Positions 43,051 to 51,017 of a stretch of 53,395 bases of DNA are shown here, piece after piece. A program made the translations under genes and the position numbers. How positions within the stretch are numbered: the stretch's first letter is position 1; the number at the start of each line of letters is the position of its first letter. Origin of the DNA: a virus; IMG/VR virus record IMGVR_UViG_3300029267_003268, positions 1 to 53,395 of that record; one strand, written 5' to 3'. Under the pieces are notes generated by a model. The model was not told where the DNA came from and ran no database searches. It was given only the letters and a program-made list of their open reading frames with translations.

Positions 43051-43323
43051 ATGGCAGGCGAACAAATGGATTTGATTGACGTCACACCCGAGGAACTCAA
43101 GAAGATCAAGCCGGTGGCGACAAAGTACAAGGCGGCGATGACGCGCCGGACGGAAGCGTTGGCCGAGGAAACACAGCTCAAGGAACAACTGCTCACGATG
43201 GTGAAAGAGGCGGACCTGACCCGCCTGGATGATGGCAGCATCAGGTTCACCTGCGACGGCCTGCTCATCACCGTCACACCACGCGACGAGCTGGTCCGGG
43301 TCAAAGAAACCGACGACGGATAG
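43051..43323 (+). CDS. Hypothetical early protein
   Basis: 90 aa. The second ATG (43051) is chosen because AAGGAG lies 8 bases upstream; ATG 43045 would be too close. Helical N-terminus, two-stranded C-terminus (IRFTCDGLLITVTPRDE). Such proteins occur beside ssDNA-recombination genes, role unknown. Confidence 0.6.
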   Translation: MAGEQMDLIDVTPEELKKIKPVATKYKAAMTRRTEALAEETQLKEQLLTMVKEADLTRLDDGSIRFTCDGLLITVTPRDELVRVKETDDG

Positions 43324-43346
43324 TTTCATCTCAAAGGAGACAGCTT

Positions 43347-44000
43347 ATGAACATTACACTTGAGTTCACCGAGCCGTTGCTGGGAACGTTGCCGGCGGAC
43401 CCGGACATTGCCAGGGAGTTCATTCTGGCCAATCATCCGACTGGCGTACCGGCGGCGGACGAAGACGCCACGTTGCCGGCGGCGGACGATGTGTTCGAGA
43501 AAAGCATTACGACCTTTGCCCGCGTGGACGGCAAGCCTATCGTGTGGGATTACCAGATCAAGGGGTTCTTCAAAGACGCCTGCCTCGCCATGATCGATAT
43601 GCAGAGCCACACGCAGGATTCGCTCAAGAAGGCCGGTCTCACAAAGTACATGTATAAACGCACCATCGACAACGTGATCTTCCCCCGGCCCCGGTTCATC
43701 GCCTTGGAACAGCCGGACGGGCCTCCCGAATGGCCGAATTGGGAGAGCCTCCCGGAAGGTCCGATGGGATTGAAGCTGTTGCAGCGTCCTCTCCGAAAGG
43801 AAAATCCACGCGGCGGTACGACGTGCCTGGCGACCTCTGAGATTATCCCGCCCGGCACGAAGCTGCAATGTGAGATCTGCATTGGAGCCGACCGCCTGGA
43901 GCCCTACGTCGTCGAATGGCTCGACTACGGGGCTCTCAAAGGCTTGGGGCAGTGGCGAAATGCCAGTTACGGACGGTTCGCATGGTCCGCGCGAGCGTGA
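43347..44000 (+). CDS. Uncharacterised phage protein with Gly-rich C-terminus
   Basis: 217 aa. It contains IKGFFKDACLAM, FPRPRF and the ending LKGLGQWRNASYGRFAW, a combination I recognise from uncharacterised phage proteins. The final G-x-G-x3-N-x2-Y-G-R-F segment is reminiscent of the glycine-rich loop of RAMP-type folds, but this is only a resemblance. AAAGGAGACAGC precedes the ATG. Its stop directly abuts the pentamer array. Confidence 0.6.
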   Translation: MNITLEFTEPLLGTLPADPDIAREFILANHPTGVPAADEDATLPAADDVFEKSITTFARVDGKPIVWDYQIKGFFKDACLAMIDMQSHTQDSLKKAGLTKYMYKRTIDNVIFPRPRFIALEQPDGPPEWPNWESLPEGPMGLKLLQRPLRKENPRGGTTCLATSEIIPPGTKLQCEICIGADRLEPYVVEWLDYGALKGLGQWRNASYGRFAWSARA

Positions 44001-44483
44001 GCAAAGGCACAGCCCAGCACAGCAAAGCAAAGGCAAGGCTGCGCGATGCGGGGCAACGGCAAAGCGCTGCATGGCTCCGCTAAGGCAAGGCGCGGCATGG
44101 TGCGGCGATGCAAGGGCAAGGCAAAGCGAAGCGCAGCCTAGCAAAGGCAAAGCAAAGCGCCGCGCCGCGAAGGCGGGGCATAGCGAAGCACAGCGAAGCA
44201 AAGGCATGGTTAGGCATGGTTAGGCATAGCGAAGGCACAGCAAGGCACCGCTTAGCTCCGCTACGCAAAGGCAAAGCGAAGCGAGGCTAAGGCCAAGTGT
44301 AGCCGCGCGCTGCTAAGGCGGAGCGTCGTTGCGCAACGCAAAGGCAAAGTATAGCCAGGCGCAGCAAAGGCAAAGTACAGTAACGTTTGGCACAGCAACG
44401 GCAAGGCGTGGCAACGCGCGGCGCCGCAAAGGCAAGGCTCAGTATGGCACAGCAGAGCAAAGCAAAGGCACAGCATTGTAACG
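44001..44483 (+). repeat. Degenerate pentamer array, T-poor, non-coding
   Basis: From the base after the stop codon to 44483 the DNA is made almost only of five-base words ending in GC or GT, often AAAGC, AAGGC, ACAGC or GAAGC. They are interrupted at intervals by six-base words of type AAAGGC. The nonamer GCAAAGGCA occurs nine times. T is only about 9% of the plus strand by hand count. The period of five precludes a steady reading frame, although several frames stay open because T is rare. It sits between an early gene and the replication initiator. Origin, recombination hotspot or RNA function are all possible. Confidence 0.9.
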
Positions 44484-44512
44484 ACGTTTGAAAATACGCA
44501 TGGAGGCCGTCG

Positions 44513-45358
44513 ATGTACGGTAAAATCTTCGCTGAAATCTTCGATTCGAGTTTGCAAGGCGAATGTGACGGCATCGCCATGTTTGTCTTTATGAGCATGA
44601 TTGTCCTGGCGGACAAGGACGGCTATGTCCGCGTGGACGAGCTGAATTTCTATCGCAAGCTCGGCTTGCCGTGGGGCGACCCCGACGGCATTGACAAGTG
44701 GGCTCTACGTCGTTTCCGGGAAGCAATCGACCTATTGGCGGCCCCCGACGAAAACAGCAATATCGCCAAGGAGGGCGGCCGTCGCATCATTCCGCTATCT
44801 GAGTTGACTGGCGGCGAAGAAAATCGGGGCTGGTGGATCGTGAACTATGAGCATTACTGCCACAAGGCGAGCGAGGCCAAAATCCGAGCCCAAACACGAA
44901 AACGGGTTCAACGGCACCGGCAAAAACAGACGGAAACTATGCAAAAGTGTAACGCACCCGTAACGCAGTGTAACGAAAAACCTCGACATATAGATATACC
45001 TGTAAATATAGATAATATAGCGCAAGCTGCGCTTGCTTGTGCAGGCGATGAGTCTTTTGCACAGTTTTGGGATGCATATCCGAAGAAGCGCAGCAAGAAG
45101 GATGCACAAAAAGCATGGCGCAAGCTCAAACCTGATGACGCCCTCTTCCGGACGATCATGGACGCCGTGGCCTTCTGGAAGCAAACGCCAGATTGGATGA
45201 AAGAGAAAGGCGCCTACGTGCCGTTGCCGGCGACGTGGCTGCGTGGTGAGCGATGGACAGATGAACGCCCCGAACTGCCGCCGCCAAAGAAGGATATTCG
45301 CGAGACAATGCACGACTTCTTTGCCAAGCACCCGGAGTATGACGATGACCAAACTTGA
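44513..45358 (+). CDS. Replication initiator (phage O/DnaD-like)
   Basis: 281 aa. Residues 1-115 form a winged-helix-like domain (FVFMSMIVLADKDGYVRVDELNFYRKLGLP). A low-complexity linker lies near 140-175. Residues 180-260 carry FWDAYPKKRSKKDAQKAWRKLKPD and YVPLPATWLRGERW, the C-terminal domain widespread in phage replication initiators. It should bind the origin and bring the host helicase with the loader downstream. GGAGG precedes the ATG. The linker-coding DNA has origin-like features, as in lambda O. Confidence 0.78.
   Translation: MYGKIFAEIFDSSLQGECDGIAMFVFMSMIVLADKDGYVRVDELNFYRKLGLPWGDPDGIDKWALRRFREAIDLLAAPDENSNIAKEGGRRIIPLSELTGGEENRGWWIVNYEHYCHKASEAKIRAQTRKRVQRHRQKQTETMQKCNAPVTQCNEKPRHIDIPVNIDNIAQAALACAGDESFAQFWDAYPKKRSKKDAQKAWRKLKPDDALFRTIMDAVAFWKQTPDWMKEKGAYVPLPATWLRGERWTDERPELPPPKKDIRETMHDFFAKHPEYDDDQT
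44949..45020 (+). other. Candidate replication origin inside the initiator gene
   Basis: GTAACG is repeated at 44949, 44960 and 44970, spaced 11 and 10 bp, so the copies lie on one face of the helix. An AT-rich stretch follows (about 44986-45020, ACATATAGATATACC... TAATATAG), then an inverted GCAAGC/GCTTGC. Iterons plus an AT-rich unwinding element within the initiator linker is the lambda-type arrangement. Confidence 0.5.
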
Positions 45359-46016
45359 GTTCGAGGAATTCTTTTTGAACGACCTGAAAGGACGTTGGCC
45401 CAAATGGGATCCCACACCGGCCATGCTGGAAGATTGGTTCTCTATTCTCCGCTACCACACGCCCGACGTAGCCAAGCAGGCCATCCAAGAGCACCGCCTG
45501 GGCGATAAGAGCACGCGATGGGAGCCGCAGCTTCGCGACGTCAAGAAGCGGCTCTGGCAGCTCTCGAAGCGCGCTGGTAGCGATGACGTGCTCGGTACGA
45601 CGTATTTCGCCTACGTGCGGTGTCTTGAGCCGCCGGCAGGTCATCCCGAATGGCAGGACGAAGAATGGCTATCGCTGGAGCGGTTCGAACGGTCCCGCGC
45701 CACCGATAAGAGATACGTCGCCAGCTATGCCGAGCGGCGGGCGGCGGCGGTGCAGCAGGAAGAGGGCGGTCGGTGGTGCGGTGTCGTGCGCCCGGACGGC
45801 CAAATGCCGCCGGGGTTTCCGACGCTGGAGAAGGAGGAGGCGAGGCAGTGCGTCGAACAACATTGCCGCAACGGACCCAATACCGCCGCCCGGCGTTATT
45901 TGCTGGGCGCTTCCGGTAGCATGAGGCCCGTATTGAAAACGGTTGAGAGCGTCGCGAAAAGAGAGATAGACAAGGCGGCGGACGAACTTAACGAGGACCG
46001 ATGGGAGTTTGGATGA
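45345..46016 (+). CDS. Helicase-loader-like protein (G39P type)
   Basis: 223 aa. The first 75 residues (EFEEFFLNDLKGRWPKW, MLEDWFSILRY, QAIQEHRLGDKSTRWEPQL) follow the helical plan of G39P-like loaders that carry the replicative helicase to the initiator. The C-terminal part has a Cys/His pair and RPDGQMPPGFP. It overlaps the initiator gene by 14 bases, supporting a joint function. GGAG precedes ATG 45345; ATG 45339 is an alternative. Confidence 0.6.
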   Translation: MTKLEFEEFFLNDLKGRWPKWDPTPAMLEDWFSILRYHTPDVAKQAIQEHRLGDKSTRWEPQLRDVKKRLWQLSKRAGSDDVLGTTYFAYVRCLEPPAGHPEWQDEEWLSLERFERSRATDKRYVASYAERRAAAVQQEEGGRWCGVVRPDGQMPPGFPTLEKEEARQCVEQHCRNGPNTAARRYLLGASGSMRPVLKTVESVAKREIDKAADELNEDRWEFG

Positions 46017-46603
46017 GCAAATCGAAAATCATCCTGGATCTGTGCGGTGGCACCGGGGCTTGGTCGCAGCCGTACCGCGATGCCGGCTACGACGTGCGGC
46101 TGGTGACGTTGCCGGATGCCGACGTTCGGTTGCGAATGCCCATTGGCAACGTTCACGGCGTTCTGGCGGTACCACCCTGTACGCACCTGGCGGCGTCAGG
46201 AGCCCGCTGGTGGAAGGACAAGGGGCGGCAACCGCTATTGGATGCGTTGGCGGTTGCTGACGCCTGTATGCGAATTGTGGCCGTTGAGCAACCGGCATGG
46301 TGGGCGCTCGAAAACCCGGTGGGGAGATTACGCCACTACTACGGAGACCCGGCTTTCGACTTCCATCCCTGGGAGTTCGGCGATCCCTACACCAAGAGAA
46401 CGTATCTGTGGGGAAAGTTTACTGCGCCGCAGCGGCAACCGTGCGAGCCGGAAATCACGGACCATAAAAAGTTCACGCTCAGAGACATGCACAGGCTGTT
46501 TCCGTCCCGGATGCACTTGCTCCCGGCCGGACCAGACCGGGCCCGCTATCCTTCAATCACTCCCCCCGGCTTCGCACAGGCATTTTTCAAGGCGAACCCA
46601 TGA
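46013..46603 (+). CDS. C5-cytosine methyltransferase-like protein, compact
   Basis: 196 aa, far shorter than typical Dcm enzymes. Motif I (LDLCGGTGAWSQPY), motif IV (VPPCTHLAASG, with Cys) and an ENPVG motif are present, but there is no recognisable target-recognition domain. Compact relatives are common in phages, and may be methyltransferases of unknown target or nucleotide-modifying enzymes. ATGA overlap with the loader gene. Confidence 0.65.
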   Translation: MSKSKIILDLCGGTGAWSQPYRDAGYDVRLVTLPDADVRLRMPIGNVHGVLAVPPCTHLAASGARWWKDKGRQPLLDALAVADACMRIVAVEQPAWWALENPVGRLRHYYGDPAFDFHPWEFGDPYTKRTYLWGKFTAPQRQPCEPEITDHKKFTLRDMHRLFPSRMHLLPAGPDRARYPSITPPGFAQAFFKANP

Positions 46604-46620
46604 TGAAAGAAAGGACTGAC

Positions 46621-47058
46621 ATGAAATCACGGCGAACGGTAGGCATCAAGCAGGAGAGGATGAGCGACTGCGTGCCGGCGGTTGCCGCAATGGCGACGGG
46701 AACGACGCTGGCTGAGGCGACGGGTGAAATGCGCGAGCATCCCGACGGCGGCTACGATGACCTGGAATTATTGCTGTACTGCGCCCGTCGTGGATTTCTC
46801 GCCGGAGCCTTGCAATGGGATGTGGATGACCGAGGGGGCGAGGCCATGCTGCTGCCGCTGAATCACCCGGCCTATGTGGTAGTCAAATCTGAGCGGCTGG
46901 AAGGAAAGCTACACGCTATCTATTGGGACGGCAAGCAAGTCTGGGACCCCAACCCGGACGCCAAAGACGGCCGACCCCTGTCCGAATACGATAAGGAAAT
47001 ATGGTGGCCTATCGTGCAATCCAAAGACGCGCCGGCACTGGCGGTAGAAAGGACCTGA
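46621..47058 (+). CDS. Papain-like (C39/BtrH-type) cysteine peptidase-like protein
   Basis: 145 aa. SDCVPAVAAMATG places Cys17 at a helix start, and HAIYWDGKQVWDPNP supplies His98 and Asp109, the layout of papain-like folds. It could cleave peptide or amide bonds, for example in host proteins, deconjugation or the cell wall. AAAGGA lies 5 bases before this ATG; an upstream ATG at 46600 is less supported. Confidence 0.65.
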   Translation: MKSRRTVGIKQERMSDCVPAVAAMATGTTLAEATGEMREHPDGGYDDLELLLYCARRGFLAGALQWDVDDRGGEAMLLPLNHPAYVVVKSERLEGKLHAIYWDGKQVWDPNPDAKDGRPLSEYDKEIWWPIVQSKDAPALAVERT

Positions 47059-47059
47059 C

Positions 47060-47521
47060 ATGAAATCAAGAATGATATTACTCGCAGTTGCGCTAGTAGG
47101 CGGGATTCTCCTGCACGTAGTGTTCCCGAGCACCATGTACCTGCTGGCTGAGGAGGTGTGCGTGCAGCCGATTTATCCGGTGACGCGGCTGCCGATGGAG
47201 ATCGATCCCAACCTTGTGGATGGGCTGCTGCTGCCGCCGATCCCCGGCGACGAGGAGACGTGGGAGATGCAGGTAGGCAAGTTTAACCGCTCGGGCCGGG
47301 CGTGCGATCCGGAAGGGCACGCCTTCGATATCGTCGTGGTCGAGGCAACGTCGTCAACGACGGTCTACGCCTCCACGGCCGACGAAATCTGGACGCTGGC
47401 GTGCGAGAGCCTGCCGGGCGTCAACCGCGTCGTGCTGGATGCAACGGATACCTACGGTGCCGTCCAGCGATTTACAGTCATTTGGCTGGGTGTGGGCAAC
47501 GAGCCGCCGGTGCTGTACTGA
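47060..47521 (+). CDS. Membrane-anchored extracytoplasmic protein
   Basis: 153 aa. An N-terminal hydrophobic segment (MILLAVALVGGILLHVVFP) serves as signal or anchor. The outer part is beta-rich, resembling an Ig-like fold (FDIVVVEATSSTTVYAS, RFTVIWLGVG), with three cysteines. AAAGGACCTGAC precedes the ATG. Possibly a cell-surface protein expressed early. Confidence 0.55.
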   Translation: MKSRMILLAVALVGGILLHVVFPSTMYLLAEEVCVQPIYPVTRLPMEIDPNLVDGLLLPPIPGDEETWEMQVGKFNRSGRACDPEGHAFDIVVVEATSSTTVYASTADEIWTLACESLPGVNRVVLDATDTYGAVQRFTVIWLGVGNEPPVLY

Positions 47522-47538
47522 TTCTTAGGAGACAAGGT

Positions 47539-48060
47539 ATGAGTAAGCAAGCGCAGTTTGCGTTCGCCCACGAAACCAAATGCCTGCGTTGTGGGGCCGG
47601 GTGCAGGATCGACCCAGTGGTCGGGTCGAAGGCCCGCATGCTGAAACGTGCCGACCAGAAAGGGCTCTGCGTCAACTGCGCGGTGCATGACATATTGCGG
47701 CACCTGTACCCGGCGAACCTGATCCTGGCGAGGTCTGGTCCGCAGGGCTTGGCGTCGCCGCACATCCAGCGGCAGTTTTTCGAGATGTGCCGCGTGGGGG
47801 GAACCGATGCAAAATTTGAGGAGATCGATTGGCACGCCATCATAGCGAACTGGGAGCTGCCGTTTCCGACGACGATGAAACGGACGGCCACAAACCCCGT
47901 GACCGAGGAAGATATCGCCATGGCGCAACGGGAGGGTGAGCAGCGCCGAGCGGGAACTTGGCAAGAGCCGCAAACAGAAGAGGAATATCAGGCCCAACGG
48001 CAGTCGGCCATAGACCATGTGCTCAAGGCGGCGAGGAAGACGTTCGATGAAGATTCATAG
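47539..48060 (+). CDS. Zinc-knuckle hypothetical protein
   Basis: 173 aa. CLRCGAGC and CVNCAVH near the N-terminus suit one zinc site. The rest is helical and charged. TAGGAGACAAGGT precedes the ATG. Overlaps the next gene. Confidence 0.6.
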   Translation: MSKQAQFAFAHETKCLRCGAGCRIDPVVGSKARMLKRADQKGLCVNCAVHDILRHLYPANLILARSGPQGLASPHIQRQFFEMCRVGGTDAKFEEIDWHAIIANWELPFPTTMKRTATNPVTEEDIAMAQREGEQRRAGTWQEPQTEEEYQAQRQSAIDHVLKAARKTFDEDS

Positions 48061-48301
48061 ACGGATCATTGCGACTGGCCGGGAATGGAAACCCTGTTGT
48101 GAGTGCGGCCAAAAATTCGACGAGGGCGAAATCCTGACCGCTGTTGATGTGGGCGGCAACTCGCCGATGGTCTACTGGCTCTGCGAGGATTGCACCGAGC
48201 GGTACTTCGGGCACTTGCTACGCCAAGGCTGGCGCAGCACTTGGAAGATACGACGAGCCGACGGCGCGGCCGAATCGGTGGATTGGGACAAGGTGGGGTG
48301 A
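48047..48301 (+). CDS. Small zinc-ribbon protein
   Basis: 84 aa. CCECG and CEDC pairs, separated by a beta-hairpin-like segment, form a four-cysteine zinc ribbon. It starts inside the previous gene, suggesting coupling. Function unknown. Confidence 0.6.
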   Translation: MKIHRRIIATGREWKPCCECGQKFDEGEILTAVDVGGNSPMVYWLCEDCTERYFGHLLRQGWRSTWKIRRADGAAESVDWDKVG

Positions 48302-48339
48302 CTTCCCCGCCAGTGCCCTACTGATAAAGGAGCCATCTG

Positions 48340-48543
48340 ATGGCCAACAACTTTGACGTGATTTACGTCGTGAAATTGCCGAACGGCACGTACTCGATAC
48401 GGCGCAAGGCGGATCACGAGCCTATTGGGTACGTGGCGGTTCGCGAGAGCAAGGCAACGTTCACGTCGTATCCAGGGAAGATTGCCGCCGCCGAACAGGT
48501 CAGGATCGCTGCGTTCATGCTCAGTCTTGAGGAGCAAGGATGA
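48340..48543 (+). CDS. Small hypothetical protein
   Basis: 67 aa, beta-rich start (FDVIYVVKLPNGTYSIRRK) and helical end. AAGGAGCCATCTG precedes the ATG; its stop overlaps the methyltransferase start. Confidence 0.55.
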   Translation: MANNFDVIYVVKLPNGTYSIRRKADHEPIGYVAVRESKATFTSYPGKIAAAEQVRIAAFMLSLEEQG

Positions 48544-49541
48544 CCGACCTCCCTATCAACCAGATCGTGCAAGGTGACTGCATCGAGGTCATGGCCGACT
48601 GGCCGGAAAACTCCGTGGACATGGTCCTCGGGAGTCCGCCTTACGAAGACGCCCGAACGTATGGGATTGATTTCAGTCTCAAAGGGCAAGACTGGGTCGA
48701 TTGGATGGTGAAAGTCGTGCAAGCGTCCCTGCGCGTGTGCAGCGGGCTTGTGGCTTTCGTCGTGGAGGGCAAGACGCGTAAGTTCCGCTATTCCGCCACG
48801 CCGGTTCTGCTGATGGCAGACCTGCATCGGGCGGGGGTCCATCTTCGCAAGCCACCTGCGTTTCATCGGGTGGGCATCCCCGGCAGCGGCGGTCCCGACT
48901 GGCTGCGGAACGATTACGAGTTCATCGTTTGCGCCACCAACGGGGGACGGTTGCCGTGGTCGGACAATACGGCGATGGGACATCCGCCCAAATGGGCACC
49001 GGGCGGTGCGATGAGCCACCGCGTCAGTAACGGCTCTCGGGTGAACCAATGGGGGCACTCTGTTGATAGCGGGGCTACGGTAGTGGATGCAGAAGGCGTG
49101 GTGCGGAGCAAGGGACGAAGGCCCAGCCACTTTGAGCATAGAAAGGCGGACGGAACGAGTGTCCTGCGTGAGAACCGCCAAGTAATGTCTCGCGAACGCG
49201 ACGGCATCCATGCGCAGACACAAAATGGATATACAGTTCCCAAAAAGGCCAATCCCGGTAACGTCATCAAGTGCATTGTCGGCGGCGGCCAAATGGGCTC
49301 AAAGCTGGCCCATGAAAACGAGGCCCCGTTTCCAGAGTCGCTTGCCGAGTTCTTCGTGCGCTCGTACTGCCCGCCCGATGGGATTGTACTGGACCCGTTT
49401 TCCGGTAGTGGGACCACGGTGTCAGTGGCGATACGAAACGGTCGGCGGTTCGTCGGGATAGATATTCGAGATTCGCAGGTGGAACTTGGCGGGCGTCGCG
49501 TGCAGGAGGCCCGCAACGGGCAGAAGGGGCTTTTCGAATGA
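48540..49541 (+). CDS. DNA N4-cytosine/N6-adenine methyltransferase
   Basis: 333 aa. Motif IV is SPPY at residues 32-35 and motif I (AdoMet binding) is LDPFSGSGTT near the C-terminus, so the order is the beta class. SPPY is frequent in m4C enzymes, while m6A cannot be excluded. The region between contains target recognition. No partner restriction gene is near, so it is an orphan enzyme, probably shielding phage DNA. Confidence 0.85.
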   Translation: MTDLPINQIVQGDCIEVMADWPENSVDMVLGSPPYEDARTYGIDFSLKGQDWVDWMVKVVQASLRVCSGLVAFVVEGKTRKFRYSATPVLLMADLHRAGVHLRKPPAFHRVGIPGSGGPDWLRNDYEFIVCATNGGRLPWSDNTAMGHPPKWAPGGAMSHRVSNGSRVNQWGHSVDSGATVVDAEGVVRSKGRRPSHFEHRKADGTSVLRENRQVMSRERDGIHAQTQNGYTVPKKANPGNVIKCIVGGGQMGSKLAHENEAPFPESLAEFFVRSYCPPDGIVLDPFSGSGTTVSVAIRNGRRFVGIDIRDSQVELGGRRVQEARNGQKGLFE

Positions 49542-49909
49542 TCTGCTGTGAGTGCAATACTTGGGGTGCGCACGGCGTGCTCCATCTTGGACCCTGCCCG
49601 AAAGAACGGAAGCTCGGCTCGGCGGAGTGTACGATAATCTATGCCCGGAGCATTGCCATCCTCGGCGCCGGTCGCCCGGACGAAGTGATAATGACCGAGA
49701 ACCAGTTCACCGCGTTTCGCGTGGCCTCGTTTGTCGTGATGCACACAGCGCTGGGTGACGAGACGGCGAACACGGAGCGGTTCGTGAAGGCCGTTGCGGG
49801 CACGTCAGATGAGAAGCTCATGTACGCGCTGCAGCGTCACCCCGCCAAGACGCTGGCCCTGGTGCGGGCCTGGCTGCAAACGTCGGACCGGAAAAAGGTG
49901 ATTGTGTGA
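49538..49909 (+). CDS. Hypothetical early protein
   Basis: 123 aa, coupled by ATGA to the methyltransferase. The N-terminus has CCEC and a later CPKE; the remainder is helical. A shorter form from ATG 49691 is possible. Confidence 0.5.
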   Translation: MICCECNTWGAHGVLHLGPCPKERKLGSAECTIIYARSIAILGAGRPDEVIMTENQFTAFRVASFVVMHTALGDETANTERFVKAVAGTSDEKLMYALQRHPAKTLALVRAWLQTSDRKKVIV

Positions 49910-50142
49910 TGGAACCGCAAGCTCGAAAACTGTATACCGTGACGTCGCGCCGGTCTGTCGGAATGTGCAAATGGACGCACAACGAGGATATTTGTGCCTG
50001 GGAAACGGACTGCAAGCACACGTTCACTCTCGAAAACGGCGGGCCAACGGACAATTCCATGGCGTATTGTTGCTATTGCGGTCGGGTGCTGGTGCAATGT
50101 CGCCGCGTGCTGGTCAAGATGAAAAAGGCCGGCCAAGAATGA
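49909..50142 (+). CDS. Small Cys-rich protein
   Basis: 77 aa from ATG 49909 in a TGATG overlap. CKWTHNEDICAWETDC and CCYCG suggest a zinc site. Its last eight codons lie in a 26-bp sequence repeated at the end of the next gene. Confidence 0.55.
   Translation: MEPQARKLYTVTSRRSVGMCKWTHNEDICAWETDCKHTFTLENGGPTDNSMAYCCYCGRVLVQCRRVLVKMKKAGQE
50117..50142 (+). repeat. 26-bp direct repeat, copy 1
   Basis: Matches 50614-50639 with one mismatch (C/T at the twelfth base or so). Both copies encode the same ending, M-K-K-A/V-G-Q-E and stop, of two successive genes. Confidence 0.9.
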
Positions 50143-50639
50143 AATGGAGGCTTAGTAATCGTGCAGGGAGACGTGCGGTAGAAATTGCCGACCGCCACTA
50201 CAATCGGCAGAAACCCGGCACGCCCCAATTTGTGCCACCGGGGCGGTGCCTCGTATTCGTGACGGTGGGCGGTGACGCAGTATGGGTGACTTCGTGGCCG
50301 TTTGCGGAGTACACAAAACATGCCTGGGCGGGAGCGTGGGTGAATACCACCTTTCGTAACGAAGGGGACACACTCAGTAGTACGTTGATTCGACAAGCGG
50401 TAGCGGCGACTCTGGCTTTGTGGCCCAAACCCCCGGCGCTGGGGATAGTGACGTTCGTAGACGCGGCAAAGGTGCGGCGGAAGCGAGACCCAGGGCGTTG
50501 CTATCGCAAAGCGGGATTCTCGCATGTTGGGTTTACCAAGGGTGGATTATGGGCACTGCAAATGGTGCCAAGTGAAATGCCAGAAGCGAAAATGCCTATA
50601 GGGGGACAATGGGAGATGAAAAAGGTCGGCCAAGAATGA
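50139..50639 (+). CDS. GNAT-like phage acetyltransferase family protein
   Basis: 166 aa. The series ADRHYNRQKPGTPQF, NTTFRNEGDTLSSTLIRQA and VRRKRDPGRCYRKAGFSH is characteristic of a phage protein family with a GNAT-like fold. The substrate is unknown. It is the last gene of the rightward operon. It starts within the upstream gene's 26-bp repeat and ends in the second copy, so it looks like a one-gene insertion or duplication product. Confidence 0.6.
   Translation: MKWRLSNRAGRRAVEIADRHYNRQKPGTPQFVPPGRCLVFVTVGGDAVWVTSWPFAEYTKHAWAGAWVNTTFRNEGDTLSSTLIRQAVAATLALWPKPPALGIVTFVDAAKVRRKRDPGRCYRKAGFSHVGFTKGGLWALQMVPSEMPEAKMPIGGQWEMKKVGQE
50614..50639 (+). repeat. 26-bp direct repeat, copy 2
   Basis: Second copy of the 50117-50142 sequence, at the very end of the acetyltransferase-like gene. 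Confidence 0.9.
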
Positions 50640-50645
50640 CCGACC
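50624..50645. terminator. Hairpin between convergent operons
   Basis: GGTCGG (50624-50629) pairs with CCGACC (50640-50645) around a 10-nt loop, where the rightward and leftward units meet. No strong T-run on either side, so it may be a weak bidirectional terminator. Confidence 0.4.
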
Positions 50646-50669
50646 TTCAGGGTGATGCGGGAGCGAGGG

Positions 50670-51017
50670 CTATCCGCTTTGGTGTTTTGTTTTCACGTCT
50701 GTTGGGTCAAGGCCAAAATTACCACACGGCGTATCTGGGTCCGGTAGGTCGCATTCCGTTAGGGTGTGCGGGTCCACACCGAATACACTTCGTTCGAACG
50801 TGACCAGATTATATTTGCCCGTGACAGCCACGCGCACGGTGCCGTCCTCGTTGTAGCCTTCGATAATTACGCGCTGGCCGGTCGTACTCATTTGGTACAG
50901 ACGGTCACAGGGCCAGCGGCGGCACATATCGGCGACGCGGCGCGGTCGGGTAGCGACCCAATTATCCCACTCCCGTCGCTGTTCTGGGGTCCAATTTATG
51001 TGGCGAGCCACGGTCAT
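50670..51017 (-). CDS. Hypothetical leftward-cluster protein
   Basis: 115 aa from ATG 51017 with AAAGGAGA upstream. NWTPEQRREWDNWVATRP, then LYQMSTTGQRVIIEGYNEDGTV and FGVDPHTLTECDLPD are features of uncharacterised phage proteins. Last gene of the leftward unit; overlaps the previous gene by 4 bases. Confidence 0.65.
   Translation of the reverse strand: MTVARHINWTPEQRREWDNWVATRPRRVADMCRRWPCDRLYQMSTTGQRVIIEGYNEDGTVRVAVTGKYNLVTFERSVFGVDPHTLTECDLPDPDTPCGNFGLDPTDVKTKHQSG

Noticed and set aside
43326-44530. Long open frames on both strands across the pentamer array
   Set aside because: They exist because the array lacks T on one strand (few stops). The five-base period shifts frame continually, giving low-complexity products rich in Ala, Lys, Cys or Leu.
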